Shown here in pieces: positions 13,116 to 14,021 of a stretch of DNA of 14,021 nucleotides. Location of the stretch: the NCBI GenBank assembly GCA_936941515.1, contig CAKZJI010000160.1, forward strand, positions 1 through 14,021, written 5' to 3'. This DNA is from an uncultured Propionibacteriaceae bacterium. GTDB lineage: Bacteria; Actinomycetota; Actinomycetes; Propionibacteriales; Propionibacteriaceae. The notes under the pieces are model-generated. The model was not told where the DNA came from, did no database searches, and saw nothing but the letters and a program-made list of their open reading frames with translations. The translations under genes and the position numbers were made by a program. Numbering within the stretch: the first letter of the stretch is position 1; every line of letters starts with the position of its first letter.

Positions 13116-14021
13116 TCAGCTGCCACCCCCCAGCACCGTCCCGGCCTCCACCTGCTGCGCCTGGCCTGTGTCCTCCAGGTCCACTTCGCCCACCACCTGG
13201 ACCCCCGCTCCGAAGCTCCAGTCACCCGCGACTCGCAGCGCGGTCGCCTCATGCAGGGAGGGTGCCTGCGGGATGCGTCTCTCGAACTGCTGCACGGTCT
13301 TGTAGTAGCTGGAGTCCAGCTTGATCTCCGGGGCCTTCGAACGCGCGATGAGATGCCCGTCCTGGGTGAGGTCGTAGACATCAGAACGCAGCAGCAGCAG
13401 CTCATTCGTCGTCTTGACGGGAAGGAAGCGCTCACGCCCCACACAGATGGCGGTCGCCCCGGGAAACACCTCAATGGCTGCGCCCATGGCCGACTCCACC
13501 TGAATCACCCTCGGAGACGAGGAGTCGGCTGGGTCCACAGTCTTCTCATTGCGGATCATGGGAAGCCCCAGGACTGCATCACGTTCCACCAGGATCTTCA
13601 GCAACTGCCGAAGGTCAAACCACAGGTTGTTGGTGTGGAAGAAGGGGTGGCGGTGCTCGTCGGTAAAGTAATGCATCTCCTCAGATGCGGTCTGGGCGGT
13701 GTCGCGGAGGATCAGCTGCCCGTCGGCCTTGCGGATCGCCAGGTGCCCACCCTTGCGGTCGTTGACGGTGCGACGGCATAGCTCTGCCGCATAGGGCGCC
13801 CCGGAGGCGGCGAACCAGCCAGCAAGCCGCGCATTGGGGGCGGCCCCCAGATTGTCGCCATTGGCGACGCAGGCGTAACGGAACCCCTTGTCAACAAGCT
13901 TTTCAAGCAGTCCTGAGCCGTAGAGGGCCGTGTAGATGTCCCCATGGCCGACCGGGCACCATTCGAGGCTGGGGTCGGCAGGCCACTCAACTGGCATCAG
14001 ATCATCAGCCCGCAGCTTGGG
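13116..14021 (-). CDS. UTP-glucose-1-phosphate uridylyltransferase, UDPGP (eukaryote-like) type, 5' end outside window
   Basis: The visible 301 residues are the central and C-terminal part of a UDPGP-family enzyme, which makes UDP-glucose from UTP and glucose-1-phosphate for cell-envelope and storage carbohydrates. The frame is open to the right edge, where the codons read PKLRADDLMPVEWP. Family motifs are the GHGDIYTAL block, VANGDNLGA (nucleotide-sugar binding), NDRKGGHLA, and FFHTNNLWFDL. A beta-helix-like C-terminus follows (VAGDWSFGAGVQVVGEVDLED). This is the UDPGP1 type rather than the classical bacterial GalU. The gene is followed after 5 bp by the small hypothetical gene. Confidence 0.9.
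   Translation of the reverse strand, partial: PKLRADDLMPVEWPADPSLEWCPVGHGDIYTALYGSGLLEKLVDKGFRYACVANGDNLGAAPNARLAGWFAASGAPYAAELCRRTVNDRKGGHLAIRKADGQLILRDTAQTASEEMHYFTDEHRHPFFHTNNLWFDLRQLLKILVERDAVLGLPMIRNEKTVDPADSSSPRVIQVESAMGAAIEVFPGATAICVGRERFLPVKTTNELLLLRSDVYDLTQDGHLIARSKAPEIKLDSSYYKTVQQFERRIPQAPSLHEATALRVAGDWSFGAGVQVVGEVDLEDTGQAQQVEAGTVLGGGS

Noticed and set aside
12769..13305. 178-codon plus-strand frame opposite the uridylyltransferase and small hypothetical gene
   Set aside because: It begins inside the mscL terminator and its sequence is a low-complexity antisense shadow.
1..14021. CRISPR array, insertion sequence or integrase
   Set aside because: No regularly spaced repeats, transposase or recombinase motifs, or terminal inverted repeats were seen on either strand.

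Overview
The window is high-GC DNA, with codons mostly ending in G or C, GTG starts, and a gene set (gephyrin-like Glp with its membrane partner, FmdB zinc ribbon, 5-FTHF cyclo-ligase, MscL) typical of Actinobacteria. A propionibacterial-type host is my best guess. That is inference from gene content; no marker gene settles it.

Left part (1-8006), accessory in character. A minus-strand NAD-dependent epimerase-like gene is cut by the left edge. Some 420 bp without a gene separates it from a tight three-gene minus-strand operon (6462 to 865) encoding a Wadjet/Mks-type SMC complex: JetA (DUF3375, kleisin-like), JetB (DUF4194, KITE-like) and JetC (MukB/SbcC-like ABC ATPase). The genes overlap by 4 and 8 bp. 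The nuclease subunit JetD (MksG), normally in the same operon, is missing, and no remnant is visible. About 200 bp away and divergent lies a subtilisin-family protease with an intact Asp/His/Ser triad, no signal peptide and an I9-propeptide-like domain at each end.

Middle (8007-8426). A strong hairpin follows the protease. A minus-strand U-tract terminator and a tRNA-Ala(CGC) come next. The 3' end of the tRNA points at the accessory block, the usual geometry for an island inserted at a tRNA.

Right part (8427-14021), conserved actinobacterial housekeeping. On the minus strand are a three-helix membrane protein of the GlpR/SepX type and its partner Glp, a MoeA/gephyrin-fold protein whose MoeA active-site motifs are degenerate. 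Only 17 bp separates the Glp start from a divergent 5-formyltetrahydrofolate cyclo-ligase. Both ATGs sit 6 nt after overlapping -10 elements, which suggests one symmetric bidirectional promoter giving two leaderless mRNAs. Downstream on the plus strand are an FmdB-type zinc ribbon, a SAF/CpaB-like membrane-anchored protein and MscL. MscL ends at a strong terminator whose 3' arm and loop also carry the end of a convergent small gene. That small gene follows a UDPGP-type UTP-glucose-1-phosphate uridylyltransferase, cut by the right edge.

The main points of interest are the JetD-less JetABC operon beside a cytoplasmic-looking subtilase, the degenerate MoeA fold next to GlpR/SepX, and the symmetric leaderless promoter.
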